DNA of 64,000 bases, from positions 217,402 through 281,401 of the forward strand of contig MPNW01000015.1 in the NCBI GenBank assembly GCA_011800805.1, written 5' to 3'. This DNA is from Hirudo medicinalis. Taxonomy: Eukaryota > Annelida > Clitellata > Hirudinida > Hirudinidae. A program made the position numbers and the translations under genes. Of this stretch, positions 1 through 12,600 are shown one piece after another; the stretch's first letter is position 1, and every line of letters starts with the position of its first letter. The notes beneath the pieces were generated by a model that did no database searches, had not been told where the DNA came from, and saw nothing but the letters and a program-made list of their open reading frames with translations.

Positions 1-3000
1 AAAGTTCACAGGAAAGCCAGAGCATGTCATAAATTACATGTTCATGCTTGCTGAGGACGTGAGGCACATCATGGCTAAACTTGGCTCAGGACTTTCCAGG
101 AGCTCATTGGAAGAACCGACAAGTTGAAGTTCTCTCCGACTCCGAACATCGCAAAAGCCAAACTGCTGAACTTTCAACCAATACTCCTGGATGCTCTTAA
201 GCTTCGACCCCATACCAACATTAGAGCTGGAAGCGTACCTCAGGAGTTCAATGTCACCGAGAAATTGGTTGGAAAATTATTTGGAAGTTAATATTTTAAA
301 TTATTAGGTTCTCAAATGTTTGGGAATCAGGCACCTGCAATGTGTGCGTGCAGGTTGGTCCAATGGGTTACGTTCCTGCATACGGCGGTAATGACAACAG
401 TCGTAGTGTGTCGAGTTCGAAAATATAAATGGTTAACAAGAAGCGCCTCCAATGTTATGCATATAGCACTATATAAATGAACTACAATTACAATTACAAG
501 TTGAACTCATTCATGTTATTGCATCCTATTCAATCTTCATTGACTTTTTTCAGGACCACAGCATCATCCAACAAGCTATTGATGTTATTGATGGCAAGAA
601 GTCATCAATTGACATATCGCTGGAGATCAACAACTATCAGAGGGCTTTTGGTGCCATGCTGAGCAATGTCATTTCCCTGTTGGTATTGTGTAAAGCTTAC
701 ATTCAGAGTGTTGTAGTTGTGGCTAATGATAGTGATGTTTATCGTGTTACACAGGAAACACAATGAAAAGGGACTTCCTGACAAGAGTATTAATATTTAT
801 CTGAAAGGTTCTGCTGGTCAGAGTTTCTGTGCTTTCCTTGCAAAGGGTGTCTCAGTTACCTTGGAGGGAGATGCCAATGATTATGTTGGAAAGGTAATCA
901 TTATCAATTATTCCTGCATTTTATTGATATTTCATGGAAAATAATTCTCTAGTTCCTCTGAAATTGTAAGGAAATTATTTGAGAGGTTCTTTTTGAAGGG
1001 TTTGTGTGGAGGAGAAGTGGTTATCTTTCCCCCTAAGAATATGCCTAAAGAGTTTGAATCCGAGAACAACATCATTGTGGGCAATGTGGTTCTTTATGGA
1101 GCCACTTCAGGAAAAGCATTCTTCAGAGGACAGGCAGCTGAGAGATTCTGTGTTCGAAACTCAGGAGCTGTTGCTATCTGTGAGGTGAGGTGACATGGGA
1201 AATTTGTGAAATGCTGTAAAATGTGGAAAATATATGAAAATGATTATTTATTCTGCAGGGCTGTGGTGACCATGGGTGCGAATACATGACTGGCGGAAAG
1301 GCTGTGGTTCTGGGACTTGTTGGAAGAAATTTTGCAGCTGGAATGTCTGGAGGAATTGCATTTGTTTTGGACAGGGAAAACATGTTCAGAAGTCGCTGCA
1401 ATCCTGAAATGGTTGCACTCGAAGATGTTGATGAGCCCGAGGATCGAGCATGGTTGAAGTCCATATTGCAGGAATTTGTGGATAAAACTGGATCAGCACT
1501 TGCAGAATCTCTGTTAGAAAATTGGGAGGAATCTTTGAGATTGTTTGTTAAGGTAAATAAATTTACAAAGTGGAAATATAAATTAAATATTGCCATCAGC
1601 TTTATTCACATCAGATGGTAAGGTTTTCAACAAAATAATTCCTCTCTGATAGGTTTTCCCTCATGAGTACAGGAGAGCCCTGGAAGAAGCAGCTATGGAA
1701 GCAGAATTGAAGAAGGCAGAAAGTGAGGTGAGAATTGATGAAGAAGATGAAGAAATGCAGTACAAGGAAGACAACGTCATCCTCGAGGATGTTCTGAAGA
1801 CAAGGAAGGAAGTGGTGAGTCTCATAAGTTCATACTCAGTCTTTCTCTCTTTTCAAAGCATAACCTGCCTAAGCTGTGCTGCTTGTTTTTCACCAAAGTT
1901 GTTTGGTTCTTCACATTTCATCTTCTTCTTAACAAACATCAATAATAATTTTCTATCTAATTTTAGCACTCTGTGAGTCTTGGACGGATGAATTGGCAGT
2001 TTGAAACTTTCTAAATGTTTTGCATGATGTGGCATTTTAAAAACATGAATAAATTGGACCTACTTTGTTTTTGGCAACATTTGGCATTGCTTTGTTAATT
2101 TTTTTTTTTAAATTAAACTTCACTTTCATTTTGATCTCATCGGTGACTTAGAAATGCGACTTACGTGTTTGGTTTCTTCCATTCGATTTTGTTTTGTATT
2201 TTTGTTGTATAGGATGAAGAGATAAACAGGCTTACACATTCTGCAGATAATGGAGATTTGGTAACTGTTTTATTTTTAGTTTATTCTAATTTTTTAAAAT
2301 AATTTTATTTTATTTTAGTTCATGAGGTTGAAACAAACCCACTTTGCTCAATTTGGTATTATTGATGTGTAGTTAGTTACAAATGAAATTAGATTACTTA
2401 TGCTGAAAATGATTGGTGGAATGCTCAAAATCCAATCATTGCATGATTTGTGACAAATTGTGATTGAGATGTGCTTATGTTCAAAGTGTTACATATTTAG
2501 AAGTATGTGAAATTGTAGGGTCAGTTGATGCTAGGGACAGATGACCTGCCAGTTGATCTCAATGAGGAAAATATTGAAGAGAAAGAACAAGACTTTCAGG
2601 ATTTGACATTCAGTGATGCTTGTGGTGTTGATGACATCGAAGACATCATTCCAGATCTTCTGAAACACCAGCTTGACAAGAAGAAGTAACCACCTCCATT
2701 TTTTGACACTAGAGGAATAATTTGTGTTGATAACTTTAATTGGGAGTTGCTTGTACATCTTTAATGATAAAATGATAAAGGGGATTTGTGAAGTACAAGA
2801 GAGCAAAGAATCAGTACAGAAGTGTCGAGGAGAGAATCAACGACTGGGATGAAATTTACAACCACACTGGTGTGCAAAAATACATTCAAGTGCAGGCTGC
2901 CAGGTTATTAGAAATTTTTTGCTTTTGTTGTAAGAATAATAATCAACAAGACTGAAGAATTGATTTCACTATTCAATTTTTACTTTTCTCAGGTGCATGG

Positions 3001-5633
3001 ATTGTGGTGTGCCATTTTGTCAATCTGATCATGGTTGTCCACTGGGCAACATTATTCCTAAGTGGAATGATCTTGTGTTCAAAGTAATTGAAACCTAACC
3101 CATTTCATATAAATGTGTACATGGTATTGAGATGGCTATCATGTGGATGTATGATCTACGATTACAACATGATACATGTGCTAGTAAATATAACATAAAA
3201 AGCATGTACATCCAATCAAGCCTTCATGCTTCAGCTTGTTGTGACATCGATTCTGTCGATCGTGATGATGTAAAACTTTTTGCTTGCAGCAAAACTGGAA
3301 GGAAGCTTTGATTACTCTCTTACAAACAAACAATTTCCCTGAATTCACAGGAAGGTGTTGTCCTGCACCTTGTGAGGTAATTGTCTAAATGTGCCGGTTG
3401 CACTGATAATGATGGTGATGATGATGATGACGATGACGACGACGCCGATGGTGCTATTAAAAAAACAGTGATGATGATTTTGATGGATAAATTGGTAATT
3501 AGACATTAATTATTTCTTGCCTAGGGGGCTTGTGTTTTGGGCATCAATGAACCTCCGGTGACGATAAAGAACATTGAGAATGCTATAATAGATTACGCCT
3601 GGAGTCATGGATACATGGTACCTGATCCACCTCAAGATTTTACTGGCAAGCAGATTGCTATCATTGGCAGCGGTCCTGCAGGGTTAGCAGCGGCTGCACA
3701 GCTCAATAAGGTGAGCATCTTGATTTTTGTAAAAGTAAATGTTGCTGTAAATGTTTGAATCCAACGAATATTTTTGATTCAGGCAGGGCATAATGTTGTT
3801 GTTTATGAAAGGAATGATGAAATTGGAGGTCTACTCAGATATGGAATCCCCACCATGAAACTTAGCAAGGAGGTTAGACTTATGTCCAATTTACAAGGTG
3901 ATGATTGGCGTGAGATAAGTTTTCATTTGTTGTGAAACCTTCAGTCAGATTTTTGATAAAGGGCATCATTGCTCCACCACCAACAATAAAAATCTTAAAT
4001 GATGGTTGCTGAGCGAGCATATACTGTAAGTAATGCTCTTAAATCAGGTTGTCCAAAGAAGAATTGACTTGATGGTTGCTGAGGGAATAGAGTTTCAGAC
4101 GGGAGTCCATGTGGGCAGAGATAAGTCGATAAGAGAACTTGTGAGTTTCAATGACGCTGTTGTCCTTTGTGTCGGCTCTACTTGGCCCAGAGACCTCAAA
4201 ATTCCGGGTTGGTTTTAAACTGTTTGATATTTTTTTTGCAAATTTTGGATTTTGTGAATATAAATTTTCCTTATTCTTTATGTTTATTCATTACTTAAAT
4301 TAATCTTAATAAGTTTCCAATGTCGAAAATTGGATGTTAAATTCAACTTTGTGAAGAGTAAATAAGTACCAAATGTCTGCTTTTTTGCTAGGGAGGAGCT
4401 TGAATGGGATACATTTTGCTGTGAATTTCTTGGAGACCTGGCAAAAGAAGCAGAGTGGAAAGCATGTAGACTACCTGCCACTGAGTGCCAAGGATAAGAA
4501 CATCATTGTCATAGGCGGTGGTGACACTGGCAACGATTGCATAGGAACATCTCTCAGGCAGGTAAGCAATCACACAATGAAGATACAATTATTGAAGTTC
4601 CCAAAATACTATTGGTGGTTCTATTGGATGCAGGGAGCCAAGAGCATTGTTACATTTGAGATCAATCCGATGCCTCCAAAAAACAGGGCAAAAGACAATC
4701 CTTGGCCTACATGGCCCTTTATTTTCAGAGTTGACTATGGGCATGCAGAGGTGCAACTGAAAACTGGAAAGGACCCCAGGATATTCAACATCATGAGCAA
4801 GGTTAAATGAATCACTTCAAATTAATTAAATGTACTCAACAACATTTAAACCAAAGCAGAATAAAGAAGCAAATAAAGCGTAAAATAAAATAGCATTCTC
4901 GATCTGTGAAATTATGTTTTCGTTTGTTTTCAGGAATTTGTCAACGATGGAAATGGAAATGTGTCTGGCATAAGAACGGTGAGACTGTCCTGGACCAAAG
5001 ACACTGCTGGAAAATGGAGCATGAGTGAAATCCCAGGTGAATATTTGAGATGTGATTTTTTTTTATATTGGCTCATGTTTAATGGTCCATCATAAAAGCA
5101 TTTAAACTCTTACAAAGTTAATAAGATTTAAATATTCTGAATTATTAAGGTGAATGACTATGGCTTCAAATTTATTCTCAGACTCTGAAGTTATTTATCC
5201 ATGTGACATGGTACTTTTGGCTATGGGCTATTTGGGACCAGAGCAAGAATTGCTCGACCAACTTGGAGTGAAAAGAGATTCCAGGTCTAACGTTGAAACT
5301 TCGATTGGACAATATTCCACCAATCATCCAAAAGTGTATGCTGCTGGAGGCTAGTGATATTGCTAAGCAAACCTTATTTTTTTAGCTTAAAAGCTGTAAT
5401 AATAAACAAAATAAGCTATAATTATGATTGTAGATTGCAGGAGGGGCCAGTCATTAGTTGTTCATGCCATTAATGAAGGCAGACAAGTGGCTAGACAAAT
5501 TGACTTTGACTTGATGGGAAGAACTTCCCTGGCTGGTCTTGGTGGAGTTGTTCAGTCCACCAGGACTGCAGAGTTCCTATTGGAGCAGTCAATGTGGAGC
5601 AGACCGATCAAGTATGACACGGACACCATGTAG
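1..5633 (+). CDS. Glutamate synthase (NADH-type, fused), C-terminal part
   Basis: This enzyme makes glutamate from glutamine and 2-oxoglutarate using NAD(P)H. The window holds the end of the large domain (GXG beta-helix, e.g. [13 protein letters not shown]), an acidic linker and the whole small-subunit-like domain. Exons: 2-267, 554-678, 755-893, 999-1184, 1259-1552, 1653-1814, 2213-2260, 2519-2685, 2781-2903, 2993-3083, 3290-3376, 3525-3710, 3783-3872, 4048-4207, 4392-4561, 4634-4801, 4934-5036, 5182-5349, 5434-5633. Visible motifs are the Fe-S cysteines ([25 protein letters not shown]), the FAD fold ([15 protein letters not shown]) and the NAD(P)H fold ([13 protein letters not shown]). The protein ends with TAG at 5631-5633. 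The first exon needs a +1 correction near 86-90, where one base appears to be missing. The last intron starts with GC. The gene continues upstream of the window. Family assignment is very secure. Confidence 0.95.
344..500 (+). repeat. tRNA-derived SINE, copy A
   Basis: A SINE copy lies in the first visible intron of glutamate synthase. Its head has a pol III A-box-like stretch (TTGGTCCAATGGG) and a B-box-like stretch (GAGTTCGAAAAT). Its 3' part carries the tail ATATAAATGAACTA followed by an ACAATT-rich simple tail. Related copies lie near 8652, 16225 (minus strand) and 38966. The family is inferred from comparing these copies by eye. Confidence 0.7.
3405..3450. repeat. GAT/GAC microsatellite
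   Basis: A short impure run of GAT and GAC triplets sits inside an intron of the glutamate synthase gene. It is simple sequence with no coding role. Confidence 0.85.
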
Positions 5634-6627
5634 GAAACGGCATCTGATTTTGCCATGGACTCGACAAGTAATCTCACAACTGAAGACAGATTTTCCTCAA
5701 TACTTTCAACAAATCTCGCAGGAAGGTGATTTCGGGGTCTCATTAGCTTTGTGTAGTGGTAGGTATGACAGTGAATTTATAGTTCCTATTCCAGTATTTT
5801 TGAGTTTTAGTCGTCTATCAATATTTCGTGAAACGTCTGTCATTTCGGTGTTCTAGTATCTTGGTGGGCTCTTGTGACGCTCCATGGCTTAATTCTCATG
5901 ACCATAAAGCATGTATATTTTTGCCATGTTGATGACATAATATTACTTGGAAGTTGATTTAAAATTATTTGCTGGTCCTTTAGTCAAGCAATAAAACAGT
6001 TAATAATTGAAAATTATTAGAGCAATGTATGTCCATCTGACGATGCTTGAATTCTCAAGACGTTTGATCTTGCCATTTATTTATGACATTCTTGAAATTT
6101 GTTAAGATTGAGCTCGTTTCATTTACATCTGAAGTTTCTGTTTACGGTTGATGTTATGTAATAAACCACAACAACTTGAATGTATCATTTTGTAGATTTC
6201 AATTTTCAAGTTTTGCTGTTCAGACCAAGTTTATCAAATAAAAATGTAATGTTTACACATTGAAAAACAAGTGGCAGGATAATTCTGAGCTTTAAATTAT
6301 TCCAGGTGATCACAACTGACCTGATTAAAGGCCTTGAAGTGTGGACTAGTGCTATGTGTGTGCAGGCCCAATTGATTGCTTTTAAGTGAATAAAAAGTAT
6401 GTAAAAACAGTAATAAATGTAAGTCATCTTTAATCAATTCTGCCAAAGTTGCAGCTGGATAAATTATGCAGGTTGTGTGAAAATTGAACAGTGCATCAAA
6501 AAGAGTGAGGCTAAAGAAGTGAATGCTTAGCTCAGAATGCAGGTTTAAAGTATAAGATTATAAGATATTGGAAATTGAGCGGAATCGAATGAAAAATCTA
6601 AAACAAAGTGTGTTGGCTTTGTCATCA
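5634..6627. other. Intergenic, between convergent 3' ends
   Basis: About 1 kb separates the stop codons of glutamate synthase (+) and the PLC-related gene (-). AATAAA polyadenylation signals on the plus strand at about 5990 and 6160 would suit the glutamate synthase transcript. No other gene is apparent; the short minus ORF at 6206-6427 shows no recognizable features. Confidence 0.6.
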
Positions 6628-9600
6628 TCACGCATCACATTGTTTTGAGTATGAGAGGACCTGATTGTCATGGCAACCTTCTTTGATGAGGCCGAGGAAC
6701 ATGGAGGTCTCAACAACCTTGGAAAATTATTTCATAAAAAAAACTGCAGAAACTGTCATCTGAAAGCAATCTGTTCTTACCTGCTTTATGTCCTCATTAG
6801 ATTTAGCTCTTGCCTGCTTCAGAAGATCTTCCTGTCCTTTTAGAAGTCTGATGTTCCAAGCACAGTTTTCAATGGCCTGATGTAATTGAAAGTAGAAACG
6901 CTTTTTTAATTTAAATTTTTGGTTCTAAATTCTCTTTGCAAGGGGTCAAGCCTTGAGTATCTAATTTGTTAAATCAATTTGATCAAGTTTTACCTGGCCA
7001 AAGAAAGGGCTAAAATTAACCTCGATCACTTAAGCCATGAATTAAAATAACCATGTGAGCTTAAGAACCTTGTTAAGTTTATTTCCTTTGATTCCATGCG
7101 ATTGCAAGATGTTTGGAAGATCCTCGTGGAGCTCCATTGCTAGACTTCTACATTTTACAAGCTGTCAACATAATTGTTCTATTAACAAATTGTTGACCTT
7201 ACTTAAAGCAAGAATTATTAAATAATAAATTTGACTTAAAGATCTTAAGATTTCCTAGGCGATTTAAATTGGGACAAGCCACTAAAAATGTATGTTCTTA
7301 TTCTGATGTCTCAGAAATTTCAAACATATTTGCCTTGTCAATGATTTCCTCAGCTTTTGATTGAAGATGAAAGTTGTCAACAATAAACTGCAAACATAAA
7401 AATAGTTATTCAAACTAAAAAAAATGAAGTAATGCAAATGATACTCACAGTTTCGAATGCTATAATGGACTTTCTGATAACCTCAGGTACATTTCCTGAT
7501 AACTTCAAAACTGGAAACTAAAAATAAGAATGAATATTAGCACAAGCAATAATTTACATGAATAAATGGTCAGTGGTAAAAATTAATTACTGCGAGGAAC
7601 AAGCATCAAAGACTCACCCCTTCCACAATTTCAACTTCAAAACAAACTTCTGCTGCATCCTGAATTCTTCCAAACAGGTGCTTAATGGTCTGCTTGGTAT
7701 TTGAAATGCTTGTTAGACTGCAGGATTGTCTCAAGAGGGAGAATGATTCATGAAGCTGAGTCATAAGGCAATTTGCTTCTCTCATGAGCCCCAGAGATGA
7801 CTAACAATGGCATTTATTAAATCAATAGGACAACAATAATTATTATTTCATTTTCATAAAATTATTTAAACAATAATTACTACTGCATGTGCATAATCAT
7901 AAAATGATAATGATTGTCATTACCAAAGACATTAATTCTCACCAACCTTAAAGTTGTCATCTATAATTTTCAACCCAATTGATTTGAGGTTCTCAGATTC
8001 TTCGTCAGAAAATCTTTTCTTTCCTCCTCTATTTGTTGACTGAGGAAATAATGAAATCATGCAAAAGATTCATTCAATCATCCATTCATCTAATCCACTC
8101 TTCAGTGCCCACCGGAGATCTTCTTTTTGAAGTAATGGCAATGTGCACAAACAAAAAGCAGTCACTGATGGTATCTCCAGAGGAGGATTTAAGAGGTATG
8201 TGTCTATAACCTTGCCTTGCACAAGCAACGGGGAGTGTGCACTGTCCTACGAAGTCATCACCCAGGTAGTCGTCATCTAAAACTGCAAACCTGATCACAG
8301 CAAAATCAGGAAGATTCAAGACAAATTCAAAACTCTCTTCAAACATTGGACCTTTGAGCAAAAAAATGTTGGACTGAGAGAATAATTTTCTGTAGAAATA
8401 TTAAAGAGTAAGATCTGTTACTGTTCGTTGATGTTTCAAGGTGATGTATCGTCCTTGTTTTCCTCTCGGCACAGTCAGATGGAATACCGATGATTTCAAC
8501 AGTCACATAAGGATCAAGGGTTGTTCCTTTAGCTGAAGAGCCCAATGGTTTTGGTAGATTTAGAGCACTTATTATCTGCAAAGTAATTCTCTTGAAAATA
8601 CCAAGTTCCTTTAGAACAAATTGGTAGATTAAATCCAAACAAGACAACTGGCACTGCATGCAGGTTGGCTGAATGGGTTGCGTTCCTGCATGCGGTCGTA
8701 ATGTGTTGTGTTCGCAACCCAGCAGATTAAAAAGTGCCTTCACATCCCATTCAGATACATGAGGCATTCAAAAGATTGGCTAAATACAAAACAAAAAAGC
8801 TCACTCGGATGTAAAGAACCTGAGCTGGTATTCCTGGAATGAAGCCTCTGGAATCTGCCTTTATGGATGAAATCTCGTCTCTCATCGCTGCAGGTTTCAG
8901 AACGTAGCCACAACAACCATTCTGCAAGAACATTCCATCATTCAGATCCATCATGGCACCGTTCGTGTGGTAATTCAGTGACACTGTGAGCACAACATGA
9001 AGACTATCACTGAAACTGTCATATCCGTTAAGTAGGTCATTGTCACAATATAGACTATATGAAATGATTCAAAACACAAAGAGACTTCTGTGAGATTAAT
9101 TCCACTTTAAAACATGGTAGCTACCAAGTTGACAACCACAGCTCCAAAAGTCGTGAGGATGGTAGTTGCTCGAATCGGCTCTTGTGACGTTAGGACTGAC
9201 GAGAGTTAAGAACCTCTTGTTGTAATGCAACATCTCTTCATAGCAAACGTTTGACAACTTCAACGCAAGAGATTCGCTCAATGAAACCGAGGTTAAAAGG
9301 TCACCTAGCGCATAATGAAACATCGCATGAATGTGGAGTCAAAAATAAACTTTCCCACAAAGACATACAAATAATCAGAAATAAAACTTACTTCCTTTTG
9401 CCAAAAAGTCTAGTTGTCCCCTCCGATGCAGCAAGTTGAAATGAACACAATCAGATAACTCCTCAATGGCTCCTACCTGAGTTTCAAAGATTTCCTGCAT
9501 TTTTTGTAAAAATGAATATTATATGTCTTTAAGTTCAATATTCCCATGGATTCCTAGCTTTATTGATCAAATTAATGATCAAATGCCTCTTATCTCTTAA

Positions 9601-12600
9601 AGAAATATTTATAGCATTTTACAGGCAAGCATTTGTTGCAAACCTCGTTCTTGATGGATTTTTCAAATATGTCCTCCTCTTCCAAAAGTGACTTCTGACT
9701 CTACAAAAATGTCAAAAAAAGTTTGTAAGGCTTTGTTTCATGAGACGAAAAATAATACTGGGAATAAAAAAAGCATTAAAAGATATTAGAATAAAAATTA
9801 AAGTTAAAAATAAAAGTTGGATTAAAAGTGAAGGACCATCAAAATGATCTTGTATTTCAAAGACTCTGGAGAAGCTAGAGATTGATTTTGAATGAGTTGA
9901 CATTTGCTTGGAAGTTTATCTTTGAAAACCTCTTTCATCGTCACCACCATCTTCTTCTGTTGTTCCGGACGACAATGATTCAATAAATTGATGATGAGAG
10001 GATATCTGAAAATCAATTGAATTCCTCACGTTTTAACCTAAATAATTAATTAATTATAATTAATTAATAATTGTTAATTAATTTCAAATCTAGTAATAAA
10101 TTGTTTTGTTACGAATTCTTTGTAATCACTAAATAGCTTAAATTACATTTAATAACAACTGAAAATTACATTTTTGAGTTTGCAATCAACGGAGACTAAC
10201 GGAGATTTGGAGAAGGCGTGAAGGTTGATGACCTCGATAACAGACTTAAATGAATGATCTGAAGATGATCCCCTTTTATCCTTCACAATGGGTTCATCGT
10301 TCGGTCCATCCCAGCAATCAACTAGTACGAATAATCGATGCTAATGAATCTAACAAAGGACTCGCACGTATTTTGATTCACTTGTAAGGTATCGACAGCC
10401 TTTCATGAGTGCAGCTTCAAAGCTTTGAGCAGAAAGATTCCCATTGGATGATCTGATTAAATAGTTTTTCTTCTAATTCATATTTTATTTCATCAACTTT
10501 AAGACATCCTAAAAATAATGTGCTTATAATCTCAATAGGAAGCTCCAATAATTGGTAATTAATCATGAAGGACTCTTAAACTTGGTTATTTCTGTCAATT
10601 TCATGTTAATGGACAATGAACTATCTCAACATCACATCGACTTCTAAGTGGAGTGCGTCGGTATAAAGTGACTGTAATTTGACCGAGAGGCCAATCAACT
10701 AAAGGATGTCCGACTCTTTGATCGACTCGATGAATATTGAAAAGCAGATGCATAATAACACATTCGAGCCTAACGTGTTGTACGAGGATGCGATGAAGTA
10801 GTGACACAACGGCTGTTCCATGTCCTGACACACACTTAGGCAGCTCGGATCGAAAATGCCGGCCTCGTTAGACATCAGATAGAGCGAGAACCCTGGTAAA
10901 GGAAATGGAGAAAAATGAGAACGATCGAAAAGACCTGTGCGGGTCGGTCAACCGTCGATGCCGAGACGTCCTCGTTTGCGACCCTCTTCCGAGGGTTCGT
11001 GCGAAGCGACTATTTCTCTACATTCTTCTGCTGTTAGACCTGTGATCTGTTTGATAAATATTAGGATAATTAAAAATCATAACAGCATTAATTGAGTCAT
11101 AGATTAAAAGCAATGATATTAGTGCTCACAAAGATAATAGCACAACAAGATGTAAAGGAGGGCAAAGCATAAAATATTGAAAACATTAAATTAAACTGCA
11201 TCACACCAGGGTTTTAAAAACCTTATTAATAGGTTCACTCTGTTTTGGTTTTGCTTCCTCAACTTGCAGGGGTTTTAAGTTATAATTATTGATATATTCA
11301 GCCAATTTATAAGTGCCCATCAATAATCATGGTAGGGTGAGAGGGCACAACAACAGCTGACATTTGCTCTGAATATAAAAACCAATAAAACAATATAATA
11401 AAACAAGAATAACAAGATCGCAATACCGAGTAATCAACCGGGAGCATAAATGATATAATATAAATAGCACAAGATCCAAAATTGAGTAAAGGTTATGATG
11501 CACATGATTGAATGTAGAGATGTTTATAGGATGGATATCAATAGTTCAGCTGTTTGAGAGGCCTGAACGTCAGTTGAAAGAGTATTCCACATCCTGGATC
11601 CAAAGACACGAAAGACTGTCACGATGCTTCAGAGTTCAGAACAAGAGGGATTCTACTGCAGTATGAATGATTCTCTTCCTGATCAGTGAGATGTTGAATT
11701 TTGAAGGCAAAATTTCACCATCAAATCCAAAGGTATTTAACTCTTCATGCCAAGCACATTTAATGATATCTTAATGGTTGCAAACTTCCATACTCATATG
11801 TGTTTGGAAATACAAATGAACCAAGCAAAAGCAAACAAAACTCACTCCTTGCTCTGTTTCTGCAAACATCTTCAATTCCTCACAAGTCATGTAATCAACT
11901 TTCTTGGAATATCTTCAAAATCAAATCACCATTTATGTTGACCAACAACACAATAATTATTATAAGTACTTCAAATATGACATCTTAAAACAAGAAATAT
12001 GATGAAGAACCTGACGAAGAGGGACAAAATATCGGGTCTTGCGGATATTTTTTTGAAAAGGTCCACAAATTCAGAGCAGTTGATTGCGATGACCCCCTCT
12101 TTATTCAGACATGTTTCCTTTGCATAAGAAGGTGTCACAAAGTAGAAATAGATGTTAATGTGCATCTTATAATAATATATTGACCAACGGTAACAAAAAA
12201 GATCTTAGAAAAATGAAAACCAACTCTGAGCAAACGCTGAATTTGATGAGAGGATAAACTGCCGTTGATTTTTTTCATGAGGTCGATAACTTCATCTACT
12301 GTAAGTTCCCCTTTCTTGTGAATGTCGGCCAATTGAAACATGTTTTCGAGCCACCTGTTAACGTGATAATTATTCACAATCATGCAGTCTAGTTAATGGA
12401 TTCTGGTGCGGCTTGTTGAAACATTCATTCGACATGTCAATTATGACAAATCAATATTAAAAGGCTTTCCTCTTAAAAATCATCTGCAAAAATTAAAGCC
12501 CACTTGTCTCTAAGTGGTTTCTCTATTCCCAAGTTGCCACCTGAAAGGAGCATCAGAGAACTTGATGAATATAAAGTGAAATGCAATTTAACACGAAGCC

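Noticed and set aside
10601..10831. 76-codon minus ORF overlapping PLCL
   Set aside because: It runs in another frame through exon 10775-10892 and on into the intron; the in-phase exon aligned to PRIP explains the region better.
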